Shown here: piece by piece, positions 1 to 8,550 of the stretch
How positions within the stretch are numbered: the first letter of the stretch is position 1
How the letters are laid out: the number at the start of each line of letters is the position of its first letter
Assembly (NCBI GenBank): GCA_900553655.1
Contig: USEQ01000038.1
Coordinates: 1 to 8,639 of the forward strand
Direction: 5' to 3'
DNA: 8,639 bases
Source: an uncultured Slackia sp.
GTDB lineage: Bacteria > Actinomycetota > Coriobacteriia > Coriobacteriales > Eggerthellaceae
Notes under the pieces: generated by a model
Seen by the model: the letters and a program-made list of their open reading frames with translations, nothing else
Told to the model about the DNA's origin: nothing
Databases searched by the model: none
Program-made: the position numbers and the translations under genes

Positions 1-9
1 CATATGCCC

Positions 10-90
10 TTTTGCGGGCGAAGCCGTCCACAATACACTCACAAGGGCCGTACGGTTCCGCCACGTTTCATGCCTGCTTCGCCCACAAAA
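10..90. repeat. Imperfect 15-bp inverted repeat downstream of typA
   Basis: Arms at 10-24 (TTTTGCGGGCGAAGC) and 76-90 (GCTTCGCCCACAAAA) are complementary at 14 of 15 positions. In a minus-strand transcript the single mismatch (15/85) becomes a G-U wobble, so all 15 positions could pair, around a 51-nt loop that contains the 8-bp palindrome CCGTACGG at 48-55. The repeat lies beyond the typA terminator and no gene is visible across it. It could be a folded 3' region, part of a downstream gene's leader, or a small dispersed repeat; the sequence alone does not decide. No other feature is seen in 1-117. Confidence 0.4.
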
Positions 91-117
91 CCCGAAACGC
101 GAAATATGCCGCAAGCA

Positions 118-145
118 AAGAGGGGGCTCCGACGAGCCCCCTCTT
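118..145 (-). terminator. Intrinsic terminator of the dnaJ-like/typA unit
   Basis: An 11-bp perfect stem with arms at 118-128 and 135-145 (AAGAGGGGGCT in the minus-strand reading) surrounds a 6-nt loop. It begins 21 nt after the typA stop codon. In the minus direction the stem ends in a short T stretch (TCTTTGCTTGC), so the GC-rich stem is strong but the U-tract is weak. The stem is nearly symmetrical and might also act on plus-strand transcripts entering from the left. Confidence 0.8.
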
Positions 146-166
146 GAACGATAACGCACGAAGCGT

Positions 167-1978
167 CTATTTCTTATTCGCTTTGCGGCGGTCGGTTGCG
201 GAAAGCAGACGCTTGCGCAGACGGATGCTTTGAGGCGTCACTTCGACCAATTCGTCGTCTTCGATGTACTCGAGAGCCTCTTCGAGCGTAAACGTGACAG
301 GAGGCGTGAGCTGAATGGCCTTGTCAGCACTCGAGGAGCGCTGATTGCCGAGAGACTTCGCCTTCTCCACATTGACGACCATGTCGCCTTCCTTCGCGCT
401 CTCTCCAACGATCATGCCTTCATAGCATTCGTCGCCAGGGCTCACGAAAAGACGTCCGCGCTCTTGAAGCGTATCGAGTGCATACGCAACGGCCTTGCCC
501 GTGCTCATGGCAATCATGCCACCGTTTTTACGACCGGTCATATCGCCCGAGAACGGACCATATTCGCGAAAATGGTGGAATAGAACGGCCTCGCCATGGC
601 TTACGTTCAGCACACGGGTCTTCAGACCCATCGTGCCCCGGGAAGGAATACGGAACGTAAGGTGGGTGAGGGTTTCGTCGGTGACCATGTCCTCCATGAT
701 GCCGCCGGCGGTGCCCAGAACCTCGATGACCTTGCCGGCGTAATCATTGGGAACGTCGACCGTAGCCTCCTCGATGGGCTCAAGCTTATTGCCGTTTTCG
801 TCCGTCTTGTACACGACCTGGGGACGACCGACCTGGAATTCGAATCCTTCGCGACGCATGGTCTCCATGAGAACGGACAGGTGAAGGACGCCTCGGCCCG
901 CGACGCGAACGCCGGAATGGTCCTCCGTCTCCTCGATGCGCATGGAAATATTGCTTTCCTTCTCACGCATCAGACGCTCCTTCAGCTGGCGAGCGCCGAC
1001 GATATCGCCCTCGCGGCCAACAATCGGGCTCGTTGACGCCTCGAACACGACAGCCATCGTAGGCTCTTCGACGGCAATGGGCTCAAGCTCGACCGGATTC
1101 TCGCGGTCGGTGATGATATCTCCAATGTCGGCATCCTCTATGCCGATGACCGCGATGATATCGCCCGCCTGAGCCTCAGGGACTTCGACCTTGCCGAGAT
1201 TCTCAAACGTATAGACCTTGCGAACCTGCGCGTTGTACTCGCTGCCATCGGCCTTCTTGACCAACACGAGCTCTTTTTCGTGCATAACGCCGCTATGGAG
1301 GCGACCGATGCCAATACGACCCTCGTAGCTGCTATGGTCGATGGTGCACACCTGCAAAGCAACCGGAGCTTCCACCTCCACCTCGGGAGCAGGAATCTCC
1401 TCCAGGATGGTATCGAGCAGCGGAACCATATCCATATTGCCGTCTTCGGGGTCGAAGCGGGCATAGCCGTTTACCGCAGAGGCGTACACTACGGGGAAGT
1501 CGAGCTGTTCATCGGAGGCGCCAAGCTCAACCATAAGGTCGAACACCTTGTCGACCGCACCTTCCGGATTCGCATTCGGGCGGTCTATCTTGTTCACAAC
1601 CACTACGATACGCAGGCCGAGCTCCAGGGCGTGAGACAGGACGAAACGAGTCTGAGGCTTGGGTCCTTCGTAGGCGTCGACGATAAGCAGGGCACCGTCC
1701 GCCATATTGAGAACACGCTCTACCTCTCCGCCGAAATCGGCATGTCCAGGCGTGTCGATGACGTTAATCTTGGTGTCCTTGTATCGAATGGAGATGTTCT
1801 TGGACAAAATGGTAATGCCGCGCTCTCGCTCCTGATCGTTGCTGTCGAGCACGCGTTCCTCGACCTGCTGGTTGCTGCGAAAGACGTTGGCGGCAAACAG
1901 CAGGCGATCGACCATCGTGGTCTTGCCATGGTCGACGTGGGCGATGATGGCCACGTTTCTAAGCTGTTCTTGTTTCAT
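167..1978 (-). CDS. typA: TypA/BipA ribosome-associated translational GTPase
   Basis: This is a 603-aa translation-factor GTPase of the BipA/TypA family, usually about 600-615 aa. It binds the 70S/50S ribosome and acts in ribosome assembly and in adaptation to cold and stress. The GTPase domain occupies roughly residues 1-200: G1 AHVDHGKT at 13-20, switch I RGIT at 53-56, G3 DTPGH at 75-79, G4 NKID at 129-132 and a G5-like YASA near residue 166. Domain II and EF-G-like domains III and V follow, then the BipA-specific C-terminal domain ending in the family hallmark [17 protein letters not shown]. The ATG at 1978 is chosen because [21 protein letters not shown] matches the normal family N-terminus; the frame stays open to 2128, but that extension lies inside the preceding gene. 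The start sits 2 nt after the upstream J-protein stop with only a weak purine-rich site (GGGAAGAAG), which suggests translational coupling. Stop is TAG. Confidence 0.97.
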   Translation of the reverse strand: MKQEQLRNVAIIAHVDHGKTTMVDRLLFAANVFRSNQQVEERVLDSNDQERERGITILSKNISIRYKDTKINVIDTPGHADFGGEVERVLNMADGALLIVDAYEGPKPQTRFVLSHALELGLRIVVVVNKIDRPNANPEGAVDKVFDLMVELGASDEQLDFPVVYASAVNGYARFDPEDGNMDMVPLLDTILEEIPAPEVEVEAPVALQVCTIDHSSYEGRIGIGRLHSGVMHEKELVLVKKADGSEYNAQVRKVYTFENLGKVEVPEAQAGDIIAVIGIEDADIGDIITDRENPVELEPIAVEEPTMAVVFEASTSPIVGREGDIVGARQLKERLMREKESNISMRIEETEDHSGVRVAGRGVLHLSVLMETMRREGFEFQVGRPQVVYKTDENGNKLEPIEEATVDVPNDYAGKVIEVLGTAGGIMEDMVTDETLTHLTFRIPSRGTMGLKTRVLNVSHGEAVLFHHFREYGPFSGDMTGRKNGGMIAMSTGKAVAYALDTLQERGRLFVSPGDECYEGMIVGESAKEGDMVVNVEKAKSLGNQRSSSADKAIQLTPPVTFTLEEALEYIEDDELVEVTPQSIRLRKRLLSATDRRKANKK

Positions 1979-1980
1979 GG

Positions 1981-2520
1981 TTATTCTTCTTCCCATTCTT
2001 CTTCGATGCTGCGTTTTTGCAGTTCGATCTCTTTCAGATGCTCGTTTATCGTCGAAATGTTCTGGTGGGTCGAGATGAAAGACACGATGCCCCATATCAC
2101 CAAGGTACCGGAAATAGCAGCGACCCATACAATACGCCTTAGGAGCACCACCCCCACCGCGCCTGCTGCCATCATGATGAGGGCGTTGCGGCGCTCGTCG
2201 TAAAGGGCATCGCGCTGCGCCATAAGCTGCGTTCGTGCAGCCGCCAAACCCGCAAGCTTCGCCTCCGCGAAATGGGGGGGAGGAGCCGACCCGGAGCGAG
2301 ACGAACCCGGCGAAGACTTCGACCCGCGTCCGCTTGAGAGATAGTCATATGCGTCCTGAAGGCGCTTGAACTGTTCGGTCGCCCTGTCTTGCAACTTCGC
2401 GTTGCCGGCAAACCTGTCTGGATGCAGGATTTGAACGCACTCTTTGTAGGCGACTTTAATATCCCGATCCGTGGCGTCATCATCAAGCCCGAGAATATTA
2501 AGCGCTTCTATGCGGTTCAC
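1981..2520 (-). CDS. Small membrane-anchored J-domain (DnaJ-like) protein
   Basis: This is a 179-aa protein. Residues 1-62 form an N-terminal J domain with the HPD motif at 33-35, the signature that stimulates Hsp70 (DnaK) ATPase. A Ser/Gly/Pro-rich linker (about 62-82), a charged helical stretch (about 84-112), two hydrophobic segments (about 113-127 and 130-149) separated by Arg-Arg, and a charged C-terminal helix ending in an acidic tail (EEEWEEE) follow. There is no Gly/Phe region, zinc finger or DnaJ C-terminal domain, so it is a type III J protein, probably tethered to the inner face of the membrane as a hairpin or a single span. The start is GTG, supported by a strong AGGAGG 4 nt upstream. 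It has its own promoter and lies 2 nt before typA, implying one mRNA. The client is unknown. J-domain identity is firm; topology and any role with TypA are inference. Confidence 0.88.
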   Translation of the reverse strand: MNRIEALNILGLDDDATDRDIKVAYKECVQILHPDRFAGNAKLQDRATEQFKRLQDAYDYLSSGRGSKSSPGSSRSGSAPPPHFAEAKLAGLAAARTQLMAQRDALYDERRNALIMMAAGAVGVVLLRRIVWVAAISGTLVIWGIVSFISTHQNISTINEHLKEIELQKRSIEEEWEEE

Positions 2521-2524
2521 CCCG

Positions 2525-2530
2525 CCTCCT
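2525..2530 (-). promoter_or_regulatory. Ribosome binding site of the J-domain gene
   Basis: AGGAGG (within AAAGGAGG) lies 4 nt upstream of the GTG at 2520. This near-perfect Shine-Dalgarno sequence decides the non-ATG start, since the J domain begins directly at that codon. Confidence 0.8.
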
Positions 2531-2568
2531 TTCGAATCGGCCAGATTCCTGATTTTTTACGGCGTGCC

Positions 2569-2577
2569 ATTATAGCA
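2569..2577 (-). promoter_or_regulatory. Extended -10 promoter for the J-protein/typA unit
   Basis: In the minus reading, TGC followed by TATAAT forms a consensus extended -10 element. No good TTGACA-like box is seen 16-18 nt upstream, as is typical of extended -10 promoters. It lies between the tRNA terminator (2636-2659) and the J gene, giving a leader of about 40 nt. That position fits a new transcription unit. Confidence 0.65.
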
Positions 2578-2631
2578 TCGGACGCAGGAACGCTAGCCGC
2601 CCTGCAGAAAACAGTCAAACGCCGTTATAAG

Positions 2632-2659
2632 CAAAAACGCCGGCTCGTAAGCCGGCGTT
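2632..2659 (-). terminator. Intrinsic terminator of the tRNA-Ile/tRNA-Ala unit
   Basis: In the minus reading a 10-bp stem (AACGCCGGCT / AGCCGGCGTT, arms 2650-2659 and 2636-2645) encloses the tetraloop TACG and runs into a TTTTT tract (2633-2637). It starts 8 nt after the encoded CCA of tRNA-Ala. This is a textbook rho-independent terminator. Confidence 0.93.
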
Positions 2660-2667
2660 AATATTCA

Positions 2668-2743
2668 TGGTGGAGCTTAGGGGGATCGAACCCCTGACCT
2701 CAGGCTTGCAAAGCCCGCGCTCTCCCAGCTGAGCTAAAGCCCC
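2668..2743 (-). tRNA. tRNA-Ala, anticodon TGC (CCA encoded)
   Basis: The mature body spans 2671-2743 (73 nt), with the 3' CCA encoded at 2668-2670. The 7-bp acceptor stem is GGGGCTT/AAGCTCC and includes a G3-U70 wobble, the universal alanine identity element. The D arm TAGCTCAGCTGGGAGAGC, an anticodon stem CGGGC/GCCTG around TTTGCAA, and a T loop with GGTTCGATCC are all intact. The TGC anticodon reads GCN alanine codons, with the strongest match to GCA. It follows tRNA-Ile on the same transcript; with only 19 nt between the intervening hairpin and its 5' end it has no room for its own promoter. Confidence 0.98.
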
Positions 2744-2762
2744 ATGGAGATTACACTTTTTG

Positions 2763-2806
2763 AATAAACGCTCCACCGGCTCGTGGCTCACGGTGGAGCG
2801 TTTATT
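2763..2806 (-). repeat. Perfect 16-bp inverted repeat (hairpin) between the two tRNAs
   Basis: Arms at 2763-2778 (AATAAACGCTCCACCG) and 2791-2806 are perfect reverse complements around a 12-nt loop. The hairpin starts 9 nt after the CCA of tRNA-Ile and ends 19 nt before tRNA-Ala. On either strand the stem finishes in TTTATT, so it resembles a terminator with its U-tract inside the stem. Because tRNA-Ala depends on read-through, a processing signal or a partial attenuator is more likely than a full stop. That role is inference; the repeat itself is directly visible. Confidence 0.85.
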
Positions 2807-2815
2807 TATCGCGGA

Positions 2816-2892
<77 letters not shown>

Positions 2893-2909
2893 GCGAAAAG
2901 TGCTCCGCT

Positions 2910-2938
2910 ATAATACAACGCTGATTTCTATTTGCCAA
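2910..2938 (-). promoter_or_regulatory. Sigma-70-type promoter of the tRNA unit
   Basis: In the minus reading, TTGGCA (2938-2933), a 17-nt spacer and TATTAT (2915-2910) form a near-consensus core promoter about 17 nt upstream of tRNA-Ile. The stretch just after the -10 is GC-rich (AGCGGAGC), like the discriminators of stringently controlled stable-RNA promoters. That regulatory reading is inference. Confidence 0.85.
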
Positions 2939-2940
2939 GC

Positions 2941-2960
2941 ACTTTTTTGGAAAATTTTCG
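2941..2960 (-). promoter_or_regulatory. UP-like element upstream of the tRNA promoter
   Basis: Directly upstream of the -35 box the minus strand reads AAAATTTTCC followed by six A and GTGC. This closely follows the pattern of the RNA polymerase alpha-subunit UP element (A tract, T tract, short gap, A tract). The context, a stable-RNA promoter, fits. It also contains the palindrome GAAAATTTTC (2950-2959). Confidence 0.6.
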
Positions 2961-3083
2961 GCATTTCGACTCATTTGTAGCGAATTAAGCCTTCAATAAT
3001 CAATAAAACACCAGGTCAAACAATATTTTACAAAGTAGGAAAATATTTTAAAAAATTTCGAAATAAAGCCGCTTTCCTGATTC
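2961..3083. other. AT-rich spacer between the gyrA terminator and the tRNA promoter
   Basis: No gene is visible on either strand. The stretch is much more AT-rich than its surroundings and carries two copies of AATATTTTA (3022-3030 and 3042-3050), exactly 20 bp apart, close to two helical turns. It may be bent DNA that assists the tRNA promoter or a site for a nucleoid protein. It could also simply be unconstrained spacer. Confidence 0.4.
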
Positions 3084-3126
3084 GAGGTAAGAAAAAAGAG
3101 GCCCAATGCCTCTTTTTTCTTACCTC
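3084..3126 (-). terminator. Strong intrinsic terminator of gyrA
   Basis: A 19-bp perfect stem (arms 3084-3102 and 3108-3126) encloses a 5-nt loop. In the minus reading the lower stem is GAGGC..GCCTC flanked by six A on the left and TTTTTT on the right, so an A-tract/U-tract terminator core is nested inside the longer stem. It begins 22 nt after the gyrA stop. The symmetry means it could also stop plus-strand transcripts. Confidence 0.93.
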
Positions 3127-3148
3127 ATTTTTTTCAGCCAGAACCACA

Positions 3149-5743
3149 TTAATCCATTTCGGAAGATGCGGGATTTTCTTCAACGCCGTCTTCGCCGCCG
3201 TTTTCGCCGGCAAAAACGCCGCCCGACTCCAACTGCTCGAGGTCGGCCTCGAGGTCATTGTCTTCTTCGGACCCATCGTTCGGCTTTTCCTTCGCCGAAT
3301 CCGTCGCGATTGCCACAGCCGTCACCTTATCTTCTTCGGCAACGTTCATGACTCGCACGCCCTGTGTGGAGCGCCCAAGCTGGCTCACATCTTCGACCGA
3401 AGTGCGAATGACAACTCCTTCTTCCGAAATAATCATGAGCTCGTCGGCTTCCCTTACGACCTTCATCGCCGTCAGAAGACCCTTCTTCTCCGTCATGGTG
3501 ATAGTGAAGACGCCCTGGCCGCCGCGATGGTGCTCGGGGTATTCCGATACCGGAGTACGCTTTCCGTATCCTTTCTCAGTGATGACAAACAGCTCAGTAT
3601 CGGGCTTGGCAATCTCCATGCCCAAGACCTTGACGTCACCAGGCACCGTCATGCCACGCACGCCCATGGTGTCGCGTCCCATGGCTCGAGCCTCGGATTC
3701 ATCCCACATGATAGCTTTGCCGGCGCTCGACACCATCATGACCTTCTCGCCCCGCTTCACGCGACGCACGGCGATCAGGCTGTCGCCCTCCTTGAGGTTG
3801 ATAGCAATCAACCCGTCGCGGCGCGTGCGGTCGTACAAGCCCATGGAGGTTTTCTTCACCATGCCCTGCTCGGTTCCGAACATGAGGAACTCATCCTCGG
3901 GGAAGTCCTTCGTCGCGATGATGGCGGAAATCGTCTCCCCCTTAGCGAGAGGCAACAGGTTCACGATAGCCGTTCCGCGAGCATGACGGCTTGCCTCGGG
4001 CAGTTCATACACTTTCAGACGGTACACCTTCCCAGCAGTCGAGAAGAACAGCATGTAGCTGTGGGTCGACGCCACGAACAGATGCTCTACGAAGTCGTTG
4101 TCTTTCAGGTTCACGCCCTGCATGCCCTTGCCGCCGCGTTTCTGCTGGCGATACGTTGCGACGGGGAGGCGCTTCACGTAACCAGCCTTGGTCACCGTAA
4201 CGACCATATCCTCTTCGGCAATCAAATCCTCCATGTCGAGATCCTTCGCCGCGGTGGAAAGGAGCGTCCGGCGCGGAGTGTTGAATTTGTTCTTTATCTC
4301 CTGAAGCTCTTCCTTGATAACCTGACGCATCAAGACCTCATCAGACAGGATCTGTTTGTAGTACGCGATTTTCTCGCGCAGTTCTTCCAGTTCATCTTCG
4401 AGCTTATGTCGTTCCAAGCCGGTAAGACGACGCAGGCGCATTTCGAGAATAGCCGCCGTCTGGGCTTCGGAAAGATTGAAGCGCTCGATCAACTTCGCAG
4501 AAGCTTCCTTGTCGGTCTGGGAGCCGCGAATGATGGCGATGACCTCGTCGATGTTATCGAGCGCGACAAGCAGGCCTTCCAGGATATGAGCGCGCTCCTC
4601 GGCCTTGCGCAAGTCGTAGCGCGTGCGACGGATGATAACGTCCTCTTGGTGCTTGATATAGTGGAACAGCATCTCTTTGAGCGAAAGCGTGTGAGGAACG
4701 CCGTCCACAAGAGCAAGCATGTTGACGCCCCAGCCCACCTGGAGCTGCGTGTGCTTGTACAGCTTATTGAGCACAACTTGCGGAATGGCATTCTGCTTCA
4801 ATTCGATGATGATATCGACCGGGCTGTTGCGGTCGGCGCCGTCATGCACGTTCGAGATTTCAGGAAGCTTCTTTTCGCGAATGAGTTCTCCAAGCTTCTG
4901 CATCAGGTTCGTTCGGTTGACCTGATAGGGAATCTCGGTGATGACGATCGAACTCTTCCCGTTCTTGCCTTCGACAATCTTATGCTTTGCGCGAATAGTG
5001 AGGCTTCCACGTCCGGTTTCATACGCGTCAACAATTCCCTTGCGACCCATGACGATGCCCCCGGTAGGGAAGTCGGGGCCGGGGAGAACCTTCATGAGCT
5101 CTTCGGTGGTCACGTCAGGATTGTCGAGCATCAGGCACGTAGCGTCGATGGTCTCGCCGAGATTGTGCGGGGGGATATTCGTCGCCATGCCGACGGCGAT
5201 GCCGTTCGATCCGTTAACCAAGAGGTTCGGGAAACGCGCAGGCAACACCTCAGGCTCCTGCAGGCTCTCGTCGTAGTTAGGACGCCAATCCACCGTTTCT
5301 TTCTCGAGATCGCGCAGAAGCTCCATGGCAGGCTTCGCCAAACGCGCCTCGGTGTAACGCATGGCCGCGGCAGAGTCGCCGTCGATGCTTCCGAAGTTTC
5401 CGTGACCGTCGACCAAAGGAACGCGCATGGAGAAATCCTGGGCCAAACGGACCATGGTGTCGTACACGGCAAAGTCGCCATGGGGATGGTATTTGCCGAT
5501 AACGTCGCCGACCGTGCGGGCGGATTTGCTGTGCGGACGATTCGGGGTGATTCCGCTGTCGTACATCGCGTACAGGATACGGCGATGAACCGGCTTGAGG
5601 CCGTCGCGCACATCGGGGAGCGCACGCGACATGATAACGCTCATTGAATATTCGAGGAACGACGTACGCATCTCTTTGCCGAGCTCGGCGGATTTGACGC
5701 CGGCAGCTCCAGAGTCGATTTCGTCGAATTTTTGTTCAGCCAC
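3149..5743 (-). CDS. gyrA: DNA gyrase subunit A
   Basis: This is the 864-aa A subunit of the A2B2 type IIA topoisomerase that introduces negative supercoils using ATP. The breakage-reunion domain starts near residue 30; the catalytic tyrosine is Y130 in [11 protein letters not shown] (E. coli Y122) and the QRDR surrounds GKYHPHGD at 83-90. The coiled-coil gate region lies near 370-490. The C-terminal beta-pinwheel carries the GyrA box QKRGGKG at 534-540, which marks gyrase rather than Topo IV. A Glu/Asp-rich tail runs from about 823 to the end. The start is GTG, supported by GGAGG 7 nt upstream, giving MAEQKF. It lies 133 nt after gyrB with no clear promoter of its own, so co-transcription is likely. 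Oddity: residue 91, equivalent to E. coli Ser83, is Phe (codon TTT); D95 (E. coli D87) is kept. Stop TAA is followed by a strong terminator. Confidence 0.98.
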   Translation of the reverse strand: MAEQKFDEIDSGAAGVKSAELGKEMRTSFLEYSMSVIMSRALPDVRDGLKPVHRRILYAMYDSGITPNRPHSKSARTVGDVIGKYHPHGDFAVYDTMVRLAQDFSMRVPLVDGHGNFGSIDGDSAAAMRYTEARLAKPAMELLRDLEKETVDWRPNYDESLQEPEVLPARFPNLLVNGSNGIAVGMATNIPPHNLGETIDATCLMLDNPDVTTEELMKVLPGPDFPTGGIVMGRKGIVDAYETGRGSLTIRAKHKIVEGKNGKSSIVITEIPYQVNRTNLMQKLGELIREKKLPEISNVHDGADRNSPVDIIIELKQNAIPQVVLNKLYKHTQLQVGWGVNMLALVDGVPHTLSLKEMLFHYIKHQEDVIIRRTRYDLRKAEERAHILEGLLVALDNIDEVIAIIRGSQTDKEASAKLIERFNLSEAQTAAILEMRLRRLTGLERHKLEDELEELREKIAYYKQILSDEVLMRQVIKEELQEIKNKFNTPRRTLLSTAAKDLDMEDLIAEEDMVVTVTKAGYVKRLPVATYRQQKRGGKGMQGVNLKDNDFVEHLFVASTHSYMLFFSTAGKVYRLKVYELPEASRHARGTAIVNLLPLAKGETISAIIATKDFPEDEFLMFGTEQGMVKKTSMGLYDRTRRDGLIAINLKEGDSLIAVRRVKRGEKVMMVSSAGKAIMWDESEARAMGRDTMGVRGMTVPGDVKVLGMEIAKPDTELFVITEKGYGKRTPVSEYPEHHRGGQGVFTITMTEKKGLLTAMKVVREADELMIISEEGVVIRTSVEDVSQLGRSTQGVRVMNVAEEDKVTAVAIATDSAKEKPNDGSEEDNDLEADLEQLESGGVFAGENGGEDGVEENPASSEMD

Positions 5744-5750
5744 GATTCTT

Positions 5751-5755
5751 CCTCC
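5751..5755 (-). promoter_or_regulatory. Ribosome binding site of gyrA
   Basis: GGAGG lies 7 nt upstream of the GTG at 5743. It fixes the non-ATG start and rules out the next in-frame Met inside the conserved domain. Confidence 0.8.
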
Positions 5756-5801
5756 AACGTAGAAATCGTAGTTCCGTCATTTGCAAAGCGCATGAAACGC
5801 C

Positions 5802-5825
5802 TGGGTGTTTCACGTGAAACACCCA
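5802..5825. promoter_or_regulatory. parS: parS centromere-like site (ParB binding)
   Basis: Positions 5806-5821 read TGTTTCACGTGAAACA, identical to the canonical bacterial chromosomal parS. The palindrome extends by four more perfect pairs on each side, to 24 bp (5802-5825). ParB binds this site, loads as a CTP-dependent clamp, spreads, and with ParA and SMC organises and segregates origins. Such sites cluster near oriC, which fits the recF-gyrB-gyrA neighbourhood. It sits in the gyrB-gyrA gap, 58 nt upstream of the gyrA start, inside a presumably transcribed spacer. No second copy was found by eye in this window. Identity rests on an exact match to a well-established consensus. Confidence 0.95.
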
Positions 5826-5829
5826 ACGC

Positions 5830-5868
5830 TCCGGCGCCATCGTATCGCTCGATAGCCAGGGCGCCGGA
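5830..5868 (-). other. Stem-loop just after gyrB in the gyrB-gyrA spacer
   Basis: Arms TCCGGCGCC at 5830-5838 and GGCGCCGGA at 5860-5868 form a 9-bp GC-rich stem. Inside it TATC/GATA (5843-5846 and 5851-5854) can add a small upper stem. It starts 8 nt after the gyrB stop. There is no U-tract, so a full terminator is unlikely; it may protect the gyrB mRNA end or tune the gyrB:gyrA ratio. It stands immediately before the parS palindrome, giving two tandem hairpins in the spacer RNA. Confidence 0.55.
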
Positions 5869-5876
5869 CCGCGGTG

Positions 5877-7937
<2,061 letters not shown>

Positions 7938-7943
7938 CTATAA

Positions 7944-7952
7944 ATTCTACCA
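7944..7952 (-). promoter_or_regulatory. Candidate extended -10 promoter for gyrB-gyrA
   Basis: The minus strand reads TGG followed by TAGAAT, an extended -10 type element, within the 181-nt gap between the DUF721 gene and gyrB. No convincing -35 is found 16-18 nt upstream. Transcription would start near 7937 and give a leader of about 110 nt before the gyrB GTG. No clear terminator is seen after the DUF721 gene, so read-through from recF is also possible. Confidence 0.45.
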
Positions 7953-8007
7953 TAAATCGGCGTTTCATAGACCCACTAAACAGCGCGTTTAAGATGCTTC
8001 ACATCCC

Positions 8008-8550
8008 TTACAAGGCTCGATTATTGCTTTTTCTTTTTTCTAGGCCAGATTTCCACTCCAAATCGGAAATCATCGCTTTCAAAAGCGACTTGCGAAGACG
8101 CTCGTCAGAAATGAGGGAGCACTGCTCTTCCAGCTCCGCCCGCCTCTCTTCGGAAAGAGGAACGCGAACCGCAGGCTCCACATAAAACGGAGTGCCATCT
8201 TGGTCCCGAAACGGATAGTTCCGCTTGTACCTGCCGCGGGAGATGAGAATTTTGAATTCTTCGATCTCCTCGTTGAACTTCTGCAGGAACTTAAGCTTGA
8301 TCAATTCCCTTCGTGCGTTGAGTTCGGCGGCGAACATGCTGTCGTCGACGTAGACGATAAGTGTCTTCCCTTCGCCATCGCGAACGATGTAGACGGCGTT
8401 CGTATGGTCGAGAAAGACAGGATCCACAGCCTCGCGCCACATTTGTTTCACCTTGTTCGCCCGCGCAGCCTTCGCGGCAAGCTCGCTCGACCCCGCCGTC
8501 GACCTAAGGCTGTTTTGCAAAACGGAAGAAAACGGTTTCATCGAGCTCAC
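8008..8550 (-). CDS. dciA: DUF721 protein, DciA-like replicative helicase loader
   Basis: This is a 180-aa protein in the recF-gyrB interval, where actinobacteria carry a DUF721 protein (Rv0004 in M. tuberculosis). DciA proteins of this family interact with and help load the replicative helicase DnaB in bacteria lacking DnaC/DnaI. The family pattern is visible: the W38-REAV patch, D48-H49-T50, a beta segment TLIVYVDDSMFAAEL (63-77), and FKILISRG (99-106). A charged C-terminal extension of about 70 residues, ending Lys/Arg-rich, follows the core; no signal peptide or membrane segment is seen. The start is GTG, overlapping the recF stop by 4 nt (GTGA), with AAAGG 9 nt upstream; the nearby ATG three codons in has no well-placed site. 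The overlap suggests translational coupling with recF. Family assignment is based on pattern plus synteny; helicase loading here is inferred. Confidence 0.85.
   Translation of the reverse strand: MSSMKPFSSVLQNSLRSTAGSSELAAKAARANKVKQMWREAVDPVFLDHTNAVYIVRDGEGKTLIVYVDDSMFAAELNARRELIKLKFLQKFNEEIEEFKILISRGRYKRNYPFRDQDGTPFYVEPAVRVPLSEERRAELEEQCSLISDERLRKSLLKAMISDLEWKSGLEKRKSNNRAL

Noticed and set aside
1979..2128. Longer typA starting at 2128.
   Set aside because: The extra 50 codons overlap the J-domain gene in another frame and do not resemble TypA; the ATG at 1978 gives the normal family N-terminus.
2909..2914. TATAAT on the plus strand upstream of the tRNA-Ile gene.
   Set aside because: It is the shadow of the minus-strand -10 region; no plus-strand gene lies downstream.
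3527..5647. A 706-codon open frame on the plus strand opposite gyrA (and 609 codons opposite gyrB at 5874-7703).
   Set aside because: These are long only because of codon bias in the conserved minus-strand genes. Their translations show no recognisable domain and no good ribosome binding site was seen.
5765..5770. TACGAT as a -10 box for a separate gyrA promoter.
   Set aside because: No acceptable -35 lies 16-18 nt upstream and there is no extended -10 TG; co-transcription with gyrB is simpler.
7977..7991. Short inverted repeat TAAAC/GTTTA after the DUF721 gene.
   Set aside because: Only 5 bp, AT-rich and without a U-tract in the transcribed direction; too weak to call a terminator.
8025..8040. 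T-rich run on the plus strand near the end of the DUF721 gene.
   Set aside because: It encodes the Lys/Arg-rich tail on the minus strand and has no adjacent stem, so it is not a terminator.
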